Assembly (NCBI RefSeq): GCF_000375425.1
Contig: NZ_AQXG01000001.1
Coordinates: forward strand, 304,000 to 367,999
Length of the DNA: 64,000 nt
Direction: 5' to 3'
Source: Gracilimonas tropica DSM 19535
GTDB taxonomy: Bacteria > Bacteroidota > Rhodothermia > Balneolales > Balneolaceae
Numbering within the stretch: the stretch's first letter is position 1; each line of letters starts with the position of its first letter. Of the stretch, positions 49,886 through 59,577 are shown one piece after another. A program made the position numbers and the translations under genes. The notes below the pieces were generated by a model that saw only the letters and a list, made by a program, of their open reading frames with translations, did no database searches and was not told where the DNA came from.

Positions 49886-51538
49886 CTATCTCTTGTAATG
49901 TTCTGCATAGTTTACTCCCAAAATATCCAGCCGTTTAAAATGACTTTGCAGACGGGTTTGGAATTCAAGCCAGTTCTTATTCTCAACAGGTGTCCAGAGC
50001 ACTTCTGCCAATGCAGTAGCACGCGGATAAGCCATGTATTCAACCTTATCACCGGAGTGGATGTATTCGGTCCAGACATTTCCCTGTGATCCAAGCACAT
50101 ATCGGGCTTCTTCATCGGTAAGTTCATCCGGAATGGGATCGTAGAAGTACACATCTTTAAGCGTGGTAAAACCTCCGATCGCCAACGGTTCAGTCTCCGG
50201 ATCTGCTTGATAGTGATCAAAATAATTGGAATCCCAGGGAGTCATGATCACATCATGTCCCATTTTAGCTGCTTCAATACCACCTTTTTCACCTCGCCAG
50301 CTCATGACGGTAGCACGGGGAGCTAATCCGCCTTCCAATATTTCATCCCAACCGATGATCTGCCGCCCATGCTGATTCAAAAACTGCTCAATTCGCTGAA
50401 CAAAGTAGCTCTGAAGTTCATGTTCATCCTTAAGGCCTTCTCTTTGCATGATTTTTTGAGCCACCTCGCTTTCTTCCCATTGCACCTTGGGAGCCTCATC
50501 ACCCCCAATGTGGATGTACTCACTTGGGAAGAGTTCCATCACTTCGGTAAGCACATCTTCCAGAAAATTAAATGTTTCTTCTTTTGGGCAATAGATATCT
50601 TCAAAAACCCCCCAGGTTGATTGTACATGATATTCTTTCTCAAAACACCCAAATTGCGGATAGGCTGCAAGAGCCGCACTTGAATGTCCCGGAAGTTCTA
50701 TTTCAGGAATGATGGTGATGTGGCGTTCTGCAGCATATTTTACTACCTCTTTGATCTCTTCCCGGGTGTAATAACCGCCATATGGGACGTTGTCGTAGCG
50801 ATCGGATCCATAATGACCGATCAGGGTAGAATCCCGCCAGGCACCCACTTTAGTCAGTTTGGGATATTTCTTTATCTCAATGCGCCATCCTTGGTCTTCG
50901 GTGAGATGCCAGTGAAAACGGTTCATCTTATGCATAGCTAACAATTCGATGTATTTCTTGACGAACTCCACAGGGAAAAAGTGACGGGCTACATCAAGAT
51001 GCATTCCCCGATATTCGAATCTCGGGTAGTCTTTGATACGGATCACAGGAATTGACCAGTCTATGTTATTTGACGCCAAGGAGGGAAGTTTATGCTCTAT
51101 GGCCGGCGGAAAAAGTTGTCGCAGAGTTTGGACTCCATAAAAAAGACCGGTCGTGGTTGGAGCAGAAATTCGAACCTCCTTTGGAGTGACCTCAAGCAAA
51201 TACCCTTCGGGATGATCGATTTCTATATCTGAATCCAGGTCGAGGACGATTCGGGCGTTGGTATCTTGCTCTGCGGAAGAAAGCTTTTGAACGCTGTGTT
51301 TCATCCATGTGGCTGAATGGATCAGATCAGCAACGTACTCCCCTAAAAAATGCATTTCTTTTGATTCTTCAGAAAGATAGATCACGGATTGTCCTGAGAG
51401 TTCAAACGAACCTTCTCCGGCAGTGTAAGAAACCGGTTTGGGGATTACCTCTAAGGGATATGGAGTCTGAAATGCCTGAAGGGAAGTTGAAAGGAAAAAA
51501 GTCAGGAAAATCAGGCTGAGTAAAGATCTGCAATTCAT
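49886..51538 (-). CDS. GH20 beta-N-acetylhexosaminidase
   Basis: The 550-residue protein has a signal peptide (about 1-22, ending LQAF), a GH20b N-terminal domain (PLEVIPKPVSYTAGEGSFEL; about 28-150) and a GH20 catalytic barrel. Its signatures are YRGMHLDVARHFFPVEFVKKYIELLA, HWHLTEDQGWRIEIKKYP, IPEIELPGHSSAALAAYP, and the catalytic D-E pair in HIGGDEAPK near residue 345. It removes terminal GlcNAc/GalNAc from chitooligosaccharides or glycoconjugates in the periplasm or at the surface. It is convergent with the beta-propeller gene and follows the DNA glycosylase gene (110-nt gap). Confidence 0.93.
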   Translation of the reverse strand: MNCRSLLSLIFLTFFLSTSLQAFQTPYPLEVIPKPVSYTAGEGSFELSGQSVIYLSEESKEMHFLGEYVADLIHSATWMKHSVQKLSSAEQDTNARIVLDLDSDIEIDHPEGYLLEVTPKEVRISAPTTTGLFYGVQTLRQLFPPAIEHKLPSLASNNIDWSIPVIRIKDYPRFEYRGMHLDVARHFFPVEFVKKYIELLAMHKMNRFHWHLTEDQGWRIEIKKYPKLTKVGAWRDSTLIGHYGSDRYDNVPYGGYYTREEIKEVVKYAAERHITIIPEIELPGHSSAALAAYPQFGCFEKEYHVQSTWGVFEDIYCPKEETFNFLEDVLTEVMELFPSEYIHIGGDEAPKVQWEESEVAQKIMQREGLKDEHELQSYFVQRIEQFLNQHGRQIIGWDEILEGGLAPRATVMSWRGEKGGIEAAKMGHDVIMTPWDSNYFDHYQADPETEPLAIGGFTTLKDVYFYDPIPDELTDEEARYVLGSQGNVWTEYIHSGDKVEYMAYPRATALAEVLWTPVENKNWLEFQTRLQSHFKRLDILGVNYAEHYKR

Positions 51539-51648
51539 GAGGTTAAGGTCATGTTAGGATTGTGAACATCGAAGATACTATTTTGGGATCACATTTGAAG
51601 TACCTTTATCCGGCTCAGCCCAAAACCTGTAAATGCAAATGTTTTGCC

Positions 51649-52596
51649 TTATCCTTTAGCTTGTTCCTCTTTTTCCTTGAGAACGTAATTTGCATACAAG
51701 AACTCCAATGCAGCGGCTTCATAACCTTTCCAATTTTGTATGAGCTGTTGAAACCGTTCTTCAGAGGTGTTATGGGGATCTTTACCATAACTCCAGATGA
51801 TCCACCGGCGCAGTCCTTTTTCTTCTCCTGATTTTTTGTTGGATGGAAAAACGGCATCGGTGCGACCGCGCATCATCATGAGATCCTGTCCTGAAGTCGG
51901 GCCTATTCCTTTGATGTTCGTAATGATCTCGTAAAATTCCTGAGGATGACACTCCATAAGGTGGTCCATGTCTACATTGCCGGCTACAATATCGTTGGCT
52001 AAGCCAACCAAATATTGTCCTTTTCGGAGGGTCGGCCCCAGCTTCCGGATGTTAGCCGGGTCTGCTTTCATAAGCTGATGTGGACGGGGCCAGGCGGGCA
52101 GTGATTTTTTGCCGTGCATCAGTGCCGTACCGTATGTTTCCCGGATCCGAAACATCATCTTTTTGGCAGTGGGTTTATGGTTCATCTGCATTTGCACGAT
52201 CCGGTATAAAATATCCTCAAAAAGATTGGCGCGGGTCATACGCTTCAACCCGTATAACTCGGTGAGTTTGGAGCCTAAAACAGGATCATCCCCGGCCTGA
52301 TCGTATAATGGGCGAAGATCCATGTCGGTTCCAAGTATCTTGGCCAGGCTTTGATTGGCTAAATCGATCTCATCCCGGGAAAGGCTTTCGGCGGTTTCGA
52401 TGTGAAATTCCGGGTGCTCGGGATCTCCGTTAAAGAAAACGGTGACGATCACGTCCGTATCACCGACGGGGATCGGGCGGGTGAATCCTTCTTCGAAGAT
52501 TTTCTCAGGATCATGCTCGTGATCAAAATAGGATTCAATATCAAGACAAAGAAACCAGTCGTGGGGTGGGATGGATTTGAGGGTCCAGGAACTCAT
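51649..52596 (-). CDS. AlkA-like DNA-3-methyladenine glycosylase
   Basis: The 315-residue protein has a HhH-GPD DNA glycosylase domain: IVQMQMNHKPTAKKMMFRIRETYG, LRKGQYLVGLANDIVAGNVDMDHL and the HhH/GPD motif NIKGIGPTSGQDLMMMRGRTDAVFP. The Asp of RGRTDAVF is the expected catalytic position. It removes alkylated bases from DNA. The N-terminal third, about 110 residues, is unlike the AlkA N-terminus, so the assignment to 3-methyladenine substrates is probable rather than certain. It may share a promoter region with no neighbour. Confidence 0.82.
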   Translation of the reverse strand: MSSWTLKSIPPHDWFLCLDIESYFDHEHDPEKIFEEGFTRPIPVGDTDVIVTVFFNGDPEHPEFHIETAESLSRDEIDLANQSLAKILGTDMDLRPLYDQAGDDPVLGSKLTELYGLKRMTRANLFEDILYRIVQMQMNHKPTAKKMMFRIRETYGTALMHGKKSLPAWPRPHQLMKADPANIRKLGPTLRKGQYLVGLANDIVAGNVDMDHLMECHPQEFYEIITNIKGIGPTSGQDLMMMRGRTDAVFPSNKKSGEEKGLRRWIIWSYGKDPHNTSEERFQQLIQNWKGYEAAALEFLYANYVLKEKEEQAKG

Positions 52597-52631
52597 AACC
52601 TAAGGATGTTTTAAAATTTCAAGGGATACAA

Positions 52632-52660
52632 AAAAGGCTCCTGTAAAATACAGAAGCCTT
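52632..52660 (-). terminator. Rho-independent terminator after the RND pump gene
   Basis: Read on the minus strand, AAGGCTTCTGTATTTTACAGGAGCCTT forms an 11-bp stem with one mismatch and a 4-6-nt loop, followed by a T-run. It lies 23 nt beyond the stop of the RND transporter gene and ends that operon. Confidence 0.8.
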
Positions 52661-52682
52661 GGGCAAATGGGGATTTTTTTAT

Positions 52683-55600
52683 TTAATTCGCCAATTCCAT
52701 TTCCTTGGAACTGCTGAAAGGATTCCAACTCAGGGATTTTGCTTTTTCCAGCAAGCGGTCTGCGGATATATAAACGACCGGTATGAACACGAGGGTCACG
52801 AGGGTGGAGGCAGTTAATCCGCCAATTACAACGCGGGCAAGAGAGGCTTGAATCTCAGCACCGGCTCCCCAACCAAAGGACAGGGGAAGCAATCCAAGTA
52901 TCGTAGTCAGGGTCGTCATCAGGATCGGGCGCAGGCGTAAACGTCCGGCTTCGATCACTGCTTCATAGACCGGCATGTTCTTTTCTCTCCGCATCAGGTT
53001 GATATAATCCACCAATACAATGGCATTATTCACTACGATACCAATCAGCATAATCATGCCCATAAGGCTTTGAATGTTGATGGTAGTACCGGTAAGCAAC
53101 AGGGCGGGAACAACTCCTACCATAGCCAGCGGTACCGAAAACATAACTACAAGCGGATCAAGGAACCGTTCAAACTGCCCGGCCATAACCATGTAAATAA
53201 GAATAATGGCCATGATGATTGCCATGGAGAAATCACGGGCGGCTTTTTGTTGTTCCTCATATTCTCCGCCAAAAACAATGGTGAATCCTTCCGGCAGCGG
53301 GAAATCAGACAGCTCGGCCTGAATGGCTTCTACGGCTTCACCAAGGGCAATTCCACTCTCAAGGTTGGCCGTGATGTTGGTCACCCGTTGTCCATTTATG
53401 CGTGAGATATCTTCAGGTCCCCGGCCACTTTCTTTCTTGATAACAGCCGAAACAGGAATCACTCCCTGGGAGGTAGTGATCGAGATATTATCAATATCCA
53501 GGGTGCCAAGGCGGTCTTCCGGCCGTAAACGTACGGTGATGGGGTATTCATCGCCTCCAATGCGGTAAGAACCTGCCCGGCTACCACCAATATTGGTTTG
53601 GATGATCTCAGCTACTTCACGAACCGAAAGTCCCAGATCTGCAATCCGTTCCCGGTCAAATACGATACGTTCTTCAGGAGTACCTTCGCTTCTTCCGGAG
53701 CGTACCTCAACGATTCCCGGAAGTTTCTCAACCCGAAGTTTAATCTCCTGAGCAAGTTCATATGCTCTGTCCAGATCGTAGCCGCGAAGTTCGAACTGTA
53801 CGTCTTCACCGCCTCCGCCACCAAATATCCGGCGCATGATCCACAGTCCGGATTGTGCGCTAACGCGGATATCAGCTCCGGGAATTTTGCCTTCAAGGTT
53901 TTTGCGTATTTCTTCAGCGAACTCTGAGGTTGATTGTGATCGCTCTGATTGTGGGACCATTGCAATTTCGATCTCGGAACGGCCGTCACGTACTTCCGTG
54001 GTGAAATATTCGACATCTTCCATAGGAAGGGTGGCACGTACGATCTCTTCCAGTTCTTTCATATACAGATTCTGAACGGCAATATTCGTGCCATCAGCCA
54101 TTTGAAGGTCAATATCGATCTCATCTGCATCTGTTTGAGGAGCCAGCTCAACCGGGATGATGGGGATGGATAGAAAGCTCCCGACTACAAGAGCTGCCGT
54201 TATTCCGAATACGGCAAGCTTATGCTGCAGGATCTTATCCAACAACACTGAGTATTGAGTCTCCACTTTTTGGAAAAATTTTTGAAATCGTCCTTTTTTA
54301 TTTTCTGAACCTTTTTTGACGGTCAAAAAGCGGCTGGAGAGCATTGGTACCAGCGTCAAGGCCACAAGCAGGGAACAGATCAAAGCAAACACGACCACCA
54401 AAGCCAATTCCTGGAATAGAAGTCCGGAGATAGTTTGCATAAAAACAACCGGTAAAAAGATCACACAAGTGGTTAAGGTAGAAGCCACGATCGCACCCGC
54501 CACTTGTTTGGTTCCGATGAGTGCACTGGGTTTTAATTCTTCACCTTCTTCTTCCCGAAGCCGTATGATATTTTCTAATACTACAATGGAGTTATCAACA
54601 ATGAGGCCAACCCCAAGGGCAAGTCCGCCAAAACTCATTTGGTTCAGGGTAAGATCATTGAAGTAGAGCAGTGCAAAAGTCGCTATAATGGAGATCGGTA
54701 TAGCCACAGCTATGATGAATGTGGAGGAACCGTTGCGGAAAAAGACGTATAAAACAATTACAGCCAATAATGCACCCCACACCGCAGAATTTTGCACATT
54801 GTCGATGGAACTTTGTATAAACTCACTTTGGTCGGTGGTGACAAACAAGTTCAGATCGTTCCGTTCGCTGTTGATCTGCTCTACTTCATTGCGGATATCC
54901 TGAGCTACAGAAACGGTATTGGCACCGGTCTGTTTGCGGATCCCGAAACGAACCATGGGTTTGTCATCGATGCTTACCACACGGTTCAGATCCTGATATC
55001 CAAAACTGACATCAGCTACATCTTTTACGCGGATCGGTTGCTGATCCACCGTGGTAATGACGGTATTGGCAATTTGCTCAATGGACTCGTATTCCCCCAA
55101 GGTCCGTACATAAAGTTGCTGAAGCCCGGATGCTACATTACCTCCGGGCAGATTCGCATTTTCCTGAGCTATAGCTTGTTGTACATCTGAAGTTGTGAGC
55201 CCGCTTGCAATGAGGCGGTCGCGCTTGATATCAACTTTGACTTCACGTTCAATGCCTCCCCAAATGTCGATCGATCCAACGCCGTTGATTTGTTCAAAAC
55301 GTTTGGTGATCTCACGGTCAAGCACGGTGGTTAGTTCAGCCAGGTTCATGTCAGAATTGGCCCCTACAATGACGATCGGGAAATTATTGGGGTCGAATTT
55401 CCAAATTCTTGGAGCATCAGCTTCCGGGGGAATGCTACGTCGTACCCGGTCCAGGGCGGCTCTGACATCGTTGGCTGCTACATCAACATCTACACTTTGG
55501 GCGAATTCAAGGGTTACACGGCTTCCGCCTTCTTCGGAACTGGATCGCACCCGTTCAACACCCGGAATACCGGCAAGAGCATTTTCTATCGGTTCTGTTA

Positions 55601-55787
55601 TGATCTGTTCTATTTCCGCAGGTCCAACATTATCGTAATCCGTGGCTACGGTAAGCTGAGGATATTCAATGGGCGGGAGCAAATCGACCGGCAAAAACCT
55701 GAAGCCGATTATACCAAGTGTAATGATGATCAGAAAGACCATCGAAGTTGCAATAGGGCGTTTTATCGAAGTTTCAGTGATGGGCAT
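52683..55787 (-). CDS. RND-family multidrug efflux transporter (AcrB/HAE-1 type)
   Basis: The 1034-residue inner-membrane pump has 12 helices and two large periplasmic loops. Its start ([31 protein letters not shown]) and the [23 protein letters not shown] and [18 protein letters not shown] segments are HAE-1 motifs. The Asp residues in the first match the proton relay. It should expel drugs, bile-like compounds or lipids through an adaptor and outer-membrane channel. The adaptor gene (55799) starts 11 nt upstream and is coupled, but no TolC-like gene is present here. Confidence 0.93.
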   Translation of the reverse strand: MPITETSIKRPIATSMVFLIIITLGIIGFRFLPVDLLPPIEYPQLTVATDYDNVGPAEIEQIITEPIENALAGIPGVERVRSSSEEGGSRVTLEFAQSVDVDVAANDVRAALDRVRRSIPPEADAPRIWKFDPNNFPIVIVGANSDMNLAELTTVLDREITKRFEQINGVGSIDIWGGIEREVKVDIKRDRLIASGLTTSDVQQAIAQENANLPGGNVASGLQQLYVRTLGEYESIEQIANTVITTVDQQPIRVKDVADVSFGYQDLNRVVSIDDKPMVRFGIRKQTGANTVSVAQDIRNEVEQINSERNDLNLFVTTDQSEFIQSSIDNVQNSAVWGALLAVIVLYVFFRNGSSTFIIAVAIPISIIATFALLYFNDLTLNQMSFGGLALGVGLIVDNSIVVLENIIRLREEEGEELKPSALIGTKQVAGAIVASTLTTCVIFLPVVFMQTISGLLFQELALVVVFALICSLLVALTLVPMLSSRFLTVKKGSENKKGRFQKFFQKVETQYSVLLDKILQHKLAVFGITAALVVGSFLSIPIIPVELAPQTDADEIDIDLQMADGTNIAVQNLYMKELEEIVRATLPMEDVEYFTTEVRDGRSEIEIAMVPQSERSQSTSEFAEEIRKNLEGKIPGADIRVSAQSGLWIMRRIFGGGGGEDVQFELRGYDLDRAYELAQEIKLRVEKLPGIVEVRSGRSEGTPEERIVFDRERIADLGLSVREVAEIIQTNIGGSRAGSYRIGGDEYPITVRLRPEDRLGTLDIDNISITTSQGVIPVSAVIKKESGRGPEDISRINGQRVTNITANLESGIALGEAVEAIQAELSDFPLPEGFTIVFGGEYEEQQKAARDFSMAIIMAIILIYMVMAGQFERFLDPLVVMFSVPLAMVGVVPALLLTGTTINIQSLMGMIMLIGIVVNNAIVLVDYINLMRREKNMPVYEAVIEAGRLRLRPILMTTLTTILGLLPLSFGWGAGAEIQASLARVVIGGLTASTLVTLVFIPVVYISADRLLEKAKSLSWNPFSSSKEMELAN

Positions 55788-55798
55788 AATCGTCAGAT

Positions 55799-57121
55799 TT
55801 AAAGAGTTACGTTGTTGGGGCCTTCTTCACGGTCTTTCATGATCTCACGAAGTAAGTCTTCTCGCTGAAGCTGCTGAAGTTCATAGATGCGTTCCCATGT
55901 CATAGTACGGATACGGGCCTGTTCTCTTCCCTCAGAAAGCAAATCCTGACCAACGGTAACCACCCACTGTCCGTTTTCCACACCGTTTACGCCTAATTCC
56001 ATCCGGCCTTCAGCTAACACATCAATAGGCACAAATTCAACCGGCAAAGGTTCGGTCATTGCTCTCGATCCATTACTTTCTGAAGAATCAGTAACGGGTT
56101 GAATTTCGGAACTCAGGGAACGAGCGATGAACACGCCTTCCTGACCGGTTGTTGGATCGGTGTAAAGGGCGCTGGTTGGAATCAGGGTAGCTTGTTGGCT
56201 TTCACCAAACAGCACATCCACGGGCACAAACATACCGGGGCGGAGCAGGCCATTCCTGTTGTCGACATCTATTTCTGCTACCGTGCTTCTGGTAACCTCA
56301 TTCAGGAAGGGAGATATACGGGAAACTTCTGCATTCAATACCGTTTCACCCCCATTGGAATCATCCACTAATATTCGGGCCGATTGCCCTACATTGATGC
56401 GATTCAGCATATTCTCAGTGAGTACGATCTCGATCTTAAGCCGGCTCAGATCTCCGATCAAAAATAACTGGGTGTTGGTAGATACCTGCATACCGATCTC
56501 AGCATTACGGCGACCTATATTTCCTGAAATGGGGGCTTTGATAACCGCTTTTGATAATTGTTCTTCTTGCTGAGCTACCTGAGATTCAGCCTGTTCAACC
56601 TGAGCTTCCGAAAGTTCCACATCTGCTTCCGCGGATAAAAGTTCCGCTTCAGCCTGTTCTACCTCAACCTGACTGGTGAGCTCTTTGTCTTCAAGTTGCT
56701 TGATACGATTATATTCAGCCTGTACACGTGCAAGATTAGCTTTGGCTTGTTTCAACTGGGCCTGGTTGATCTTGAGGCCGGCTTTAGCTTGCTGCAATTG
56801 CTTTTCAAGAACCTGGGTATTCAGGCGCACCAACCGATCTCCTTTTTCAACATATTCTCCATTTTGTACGAAGACCTCAGCGATCACCCCGCTGATCTCC
56901 GGATACAAAGCGACCTGATTCTCAGCTTTTACATTTCCACTGAAACGTTCAACCAGGGGAAGGGACCCAAAACGGGCTTGTATGGCTTCAACGGAAGGAA
57001 TGACAGCCTCTTCCTGAGGCATCCGTGAATCCGGTGAAGGCCCTTCCTCTGAGCAGGCTGTGAAGGCAACAGTTGTTAGCGTAAATACAATTATTTGGAG
57101 TGCGGAAGTACGTTTTTTCAT
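55799..57121 (-). CDS. RND periplasmic adaptor (HlyD/AcrA family)
   Basis: The 440-residue lipoprotein has a signal with Cys23 (AFTAC). It then has VERFSGNVKAENQVALYPEISGVIAEVFVQNGEYVEKGDRLVRLN (lipoyl half), a long coiled-coil hairpin (about 110-205, rich in Gln, Glu and Ala), then beta-barrel and membrane-proximal domains. It links the pump at 52683 to an outer-membrane channel. It lies 11 nt upstream of the pump gene. A different adaptor starts the window (1-222), so the genome has at least two such systems. Confidence 0.92.
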   Translation of the reverse strand: MKKRTSALQIIVFTLTTVAFTACSEEGPSPDSRMPQEEAVIPSVEAIQARFGSLPLVERFSGNVKAENQVALYPEISGVIAEVFVQNGEYVEKGDRLVRLNTQVLEKQLQQAKAGLKINQAQLKQAKANLARVQAEYNRIKQLEDKELTSQVEVEQAEAELLSAEADVELSEAQVEQAESQVAQQEEQLSKAVIKAPISGNIGRRNAEIGMQVSTNTQLFLIGDLSRLKIEIVLTENMLNRINVGQSARILVDDSNGGETVLNAEVSRISPFLNEVTRSTVAEIDVDNRNGLLRPGMFVPVDVLFGESQQATLIPTSALYTDPTTGQEGVFIARSLSSEIQPVTDSSESNGSRAMTEPLPVEFVPIDVLAEGRMELGVNGVENGQWVVTVGQDLLSEGREQARIRTMTWERIYELQQLQREDLLREIMKDREEGPNNVTL

Positions 57122-57258
57122 CGATCTCTTTTAGGTTTGTGAATAAATTAACCTAATTTTCTCGAAAAGTACTCCCGGGCATATGTTAAATGCTATTAAA
57201 GCAGTAATGCATACGAACTTAGGGTGATCAGGATTTTAAGCTTCCACAGCCCTGTTTT

Positions 57259-58770
57259 TTATTTCAAACTCAGAATCTCCGGAGTCTCGTTTTGATACTG
57301 TGGCATGGTCATTCCAATGGAAGCATTCACATACGTTGGATCTGTTACGGTATAAGTTTTACCCTGGTAAAAATGTTGGTCGCCTGAGACCTTATCGGTA
57401 AAAGCTACAGCAGTAGCGAGGTGTTTACTGTAGCGAAGGCCAACCACTTCCAAACCCACCAGATCCTGCACCAAATTTGCAAACAGAATAGCGCGGTCAT
57501 CGCAATCCGAGGAAGGATAAAAAAGGGTTTCTTCCGGCAACATATATTTTTCCCGGTCAAACTGATCCTGGTCGGTTTCGTATTCAAAAGCGGTCTGTAC
57601 AAAACCCAGTAGAAAATTCACGGCTTCTTCTTCAGTCATATCGGAAAGGATGGGAACCAATTTCGGGTAGATGGACTGTTTGGAAGCAGGGGATAAGGAG
57701 GCCGTAAAAAAGACCGGTAATTCCGTAAGAGGATAAAACTCAAAGTAATCAACCAGCGCCATGTCGATACTAACGGGGAAGGAATATTCTTTGCCATCGT
57801 AAGAAAATTCCAGCGTTTTGGTTCTTGAGGTTTCTTCATTTCCCAATACGGGATATTCTTCAATTTTGAGGTCGAGCTTTTTTCTTTGTTGCTGATGAGA
57901 ACCTGAATAGGTAAAAATAGATGATGGCGACTGTTTATCCGCATCCAGATCGATCACATAATATTGATCGCCGTCCAGGGTATAATACTTGGTATTGAAC
58001 ACATTGTATTTTACGGCATATAGCAAGTATATGCTGCGCTGATCATAACCGATCCTGACCTGATAACCCGATCGGCTCAACAAAAACCAGGTGTATAGAT
58101 TTACCAATTTCCGATCATAGCCCGCAAAAACGGTTTCGGCAAAGTCATTCATCAGCAGCACGTAGCCCCAGTCATTGAGTTTCAGGTCTTCGCGAAGCTC
58201 CCCGCCATATTCCAGGATCGGCTCGTGATCTACCCGGCTGACTTTATCCCAAAATGCTGCGATCCTTTTGTTATCGGTGCGACCGGCTGAAAACTCCCGC
58301 CGGGAAAACAATTTCCGAAGTTCGGATGGGTATTGAAAAGGGATGGCTGAGGAAAAATAATCAATGGAGGTATTCTGTACAGGTATATCGTCAAATAAAG
58401 AAGTTCGGTCAGGTAAAGTCGCACGAGTAGTTTCTCTTTCCGGCAATTTTGGAAGATCGGCTGAGATGCGTTCTTTGAGTGGAGGAAGGTCTTTAGGAGC
58501 CTTATTCTCAACCACAGGTTTTGGCGGAGCTTTGGGGATGGTGACCGGTTTGCGCTCTTTGTAGAGGTCAGATCCGTCTTTGATCCCGACTTCCTTCCAG
58601 GTTTCTTCCAGCATCTTGATGAACTCCTCATCGAATTTATCCTGGTATTCCCGGAATTCCGCTTCCTGTTGCTTCTTCCATTTTTCGAATTCGGTATCCT
58701 GCGCGAAAGCAGCATGGAAAGTGATCAGTGGAAATAAAAAAAGCAGAAACAGGAATGGTTTTTTTGTCAT
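57259..58770 (-). CDS. Secreted transglutaminase-like cysteine protein
   Basis: The 503-residue protein has a signal peptide (about 1-23, ending AFAQ), a Glu/Lys-rich and Pro-rich linker (to about 125), a beta-rich middle, and a C-terminal transglutaminase-like domain. There Cys423 in S-D-C-D-D-R, His450 in YSKHLATAV and Asp477 in TDPTYV form a Cys-His-Asp triad. The fold is used by cysteine peptidases and amidases. I recognise no closer family. The start ATG at 58770 is preferred over 58788 because it gives a clean signal peptide. It lies 137 nt upstream of the RND adaptor gene. Confidence 0.7.
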   Translation of the reverse strand: MTKKPFLFLLFLFPLITFHAAFAQDTEFEKWKKQQEAEFREYQDKFDEEFIKMLEETWKEVGIKDGSDLYKERKPVTIPKAPPKPVVENKAPKDLPPLKERISADLPKLPERETTRATLPDRTSLFDDIPVQNTSIDYFSSAIPFQYPSELRKLFSRREFSAGRTDNKRIAAFWDKVSRVDHEPILEYGGELREDLKLNDWGYVLLMNDFAETVFAGYDRKLVNLYTWFLLSRSGYQVRIGYDQRSIYLLYAVKYNVFNTKYYTLDGDQYYVIDLDADKQSPSSIFTYSGSHQQQRKKLDLKIEEYPVLGNEETSRTKTLEFSYDGKEYSFPVSIDMALVDYFEFYPLTELPVFFTASLSPASKQSIYPKLVPILSDMTEEEAVNFLLGFVQTAFEYETDQDQFDREKYMLPEETLFYPSSDCDDRAILFANLVQDLVGLEVVGLRYSKHLATAVAFTDKVSGDQHFYQGKTYTVTDPTYVNASIGMTMPQYQNETPEILSLK

Positions 58771-58936
58771 TTTGCTGTGATACCCCATCTTATGATCCGG
58801 TTTAAGTTGTGAATAAATCGCAGTTGCAAGAAAAAATTGAAGAATTAACGAACAGAGTCAAATTTAATGATTTGTGTTGATGAATATTTCACCCTATAAT
58901 TCACCGAACAAAAAAACCAAATCAAGGGGTAGCGAT

Positions 58937-59500
58937 ATGAAAATCAAATCTATTCTTTCAACCTTATTTGTATTTACTTTCCTGATTTCTTGCGGAAGTA
59001 ACGAGCCTGTTAGCACGAACAACCAAATGCCTGACTGGTATATGGTTCCACCTAACGACACAGAAGAGTTCTTTTATGCTGCAGGTGAAGGACAATCATC
59101 CCGGCAGGGAACTGCGCTTCGAAGTGCACAGCAAAATGCTACACAGGAGATGGCTGCAAAACTTGAGCAGAAAGTATCTGCACTGCAAAAGTCTTTCGAG
59201 GAAGAAGTGCAAAGCGGAAATAATGCGAATTATGCTGCTACATTTTCTAATGCCAGCGAGATCCTGATCAATAATACACTTAACGGTGTAACCCGGGACC
59301 GTGCCGATTGCGAGCAAATGAGTGCTGAAGCAGCCGGCGGGAATGTGACCAACCGTTGTTTTGTGTTGGTGCGTATGCCGGTAGGTCAGGCCCGTGATGC
59401 CCTGGCTAATGCTTTATCCAAAGATGAAGAATTGTATACCAAGTTCAAGTCTTCCAAAGCATTTGAAGAACTTCAGGAAAGACTTCACGAACTGGAATAA
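58937..59500 (+). CDS. LPP20-family lipoprotein
   Basis: The 187-residue lipoprotein has a signal with Cys19 (FLISC). The body starts MPDWYMVPPNDTEEFFYAAGEGQSSRQGTALRSAQQNATQEMAAKL, typical of the LPP20 family. A coiled-coil tail ends it. The frame extends upstream to 58874, but the lipobox argues for ATG 58937. Members occur in the outer membrane of Helicobacter and Vibrio; the molecular role is unclear. It is monocistronic with a terminator and convergent with the DNA ligase gene. Confidence 0.8.
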   Translation: MKIKSILSTLFVFTFLISCGSNEPVSTNNQMPDWYMVPPNDTEEFFYAAGEGQSSRQGTALRSAQQNATQEMAAKLEQKVSALQKSFEEEVQSGNNANYAATFSNASEILINNTLNGVTRDRADCEQMSAEAAGGNVTNRCFVLVRMPVGQARDALANALSKDEELYTKFKSSKAFEELQERLHELE

Positions 59501-59535
59501 ACCGGTTTTATGAATATAAAATTCATGGTATCTCC

Positions 59536-59572
59536 AATGCCTTGTGATGTAAATCACAGGGCATTTTTTTTT
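59536..59572 (+). terminator. Rho-independent terminator after the LPP20 lipoprotein gene
   Basis: AATGCCTTGTGAT and ATCACAGGGCATT pair over 13 bp with one G-U and a 4-nt loop, followed by nine Ts. It sits in the 77-nt gap before the ligase stop (59578). Confidence 0.85.
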
Positions 59573-59577
59573 GCTCA

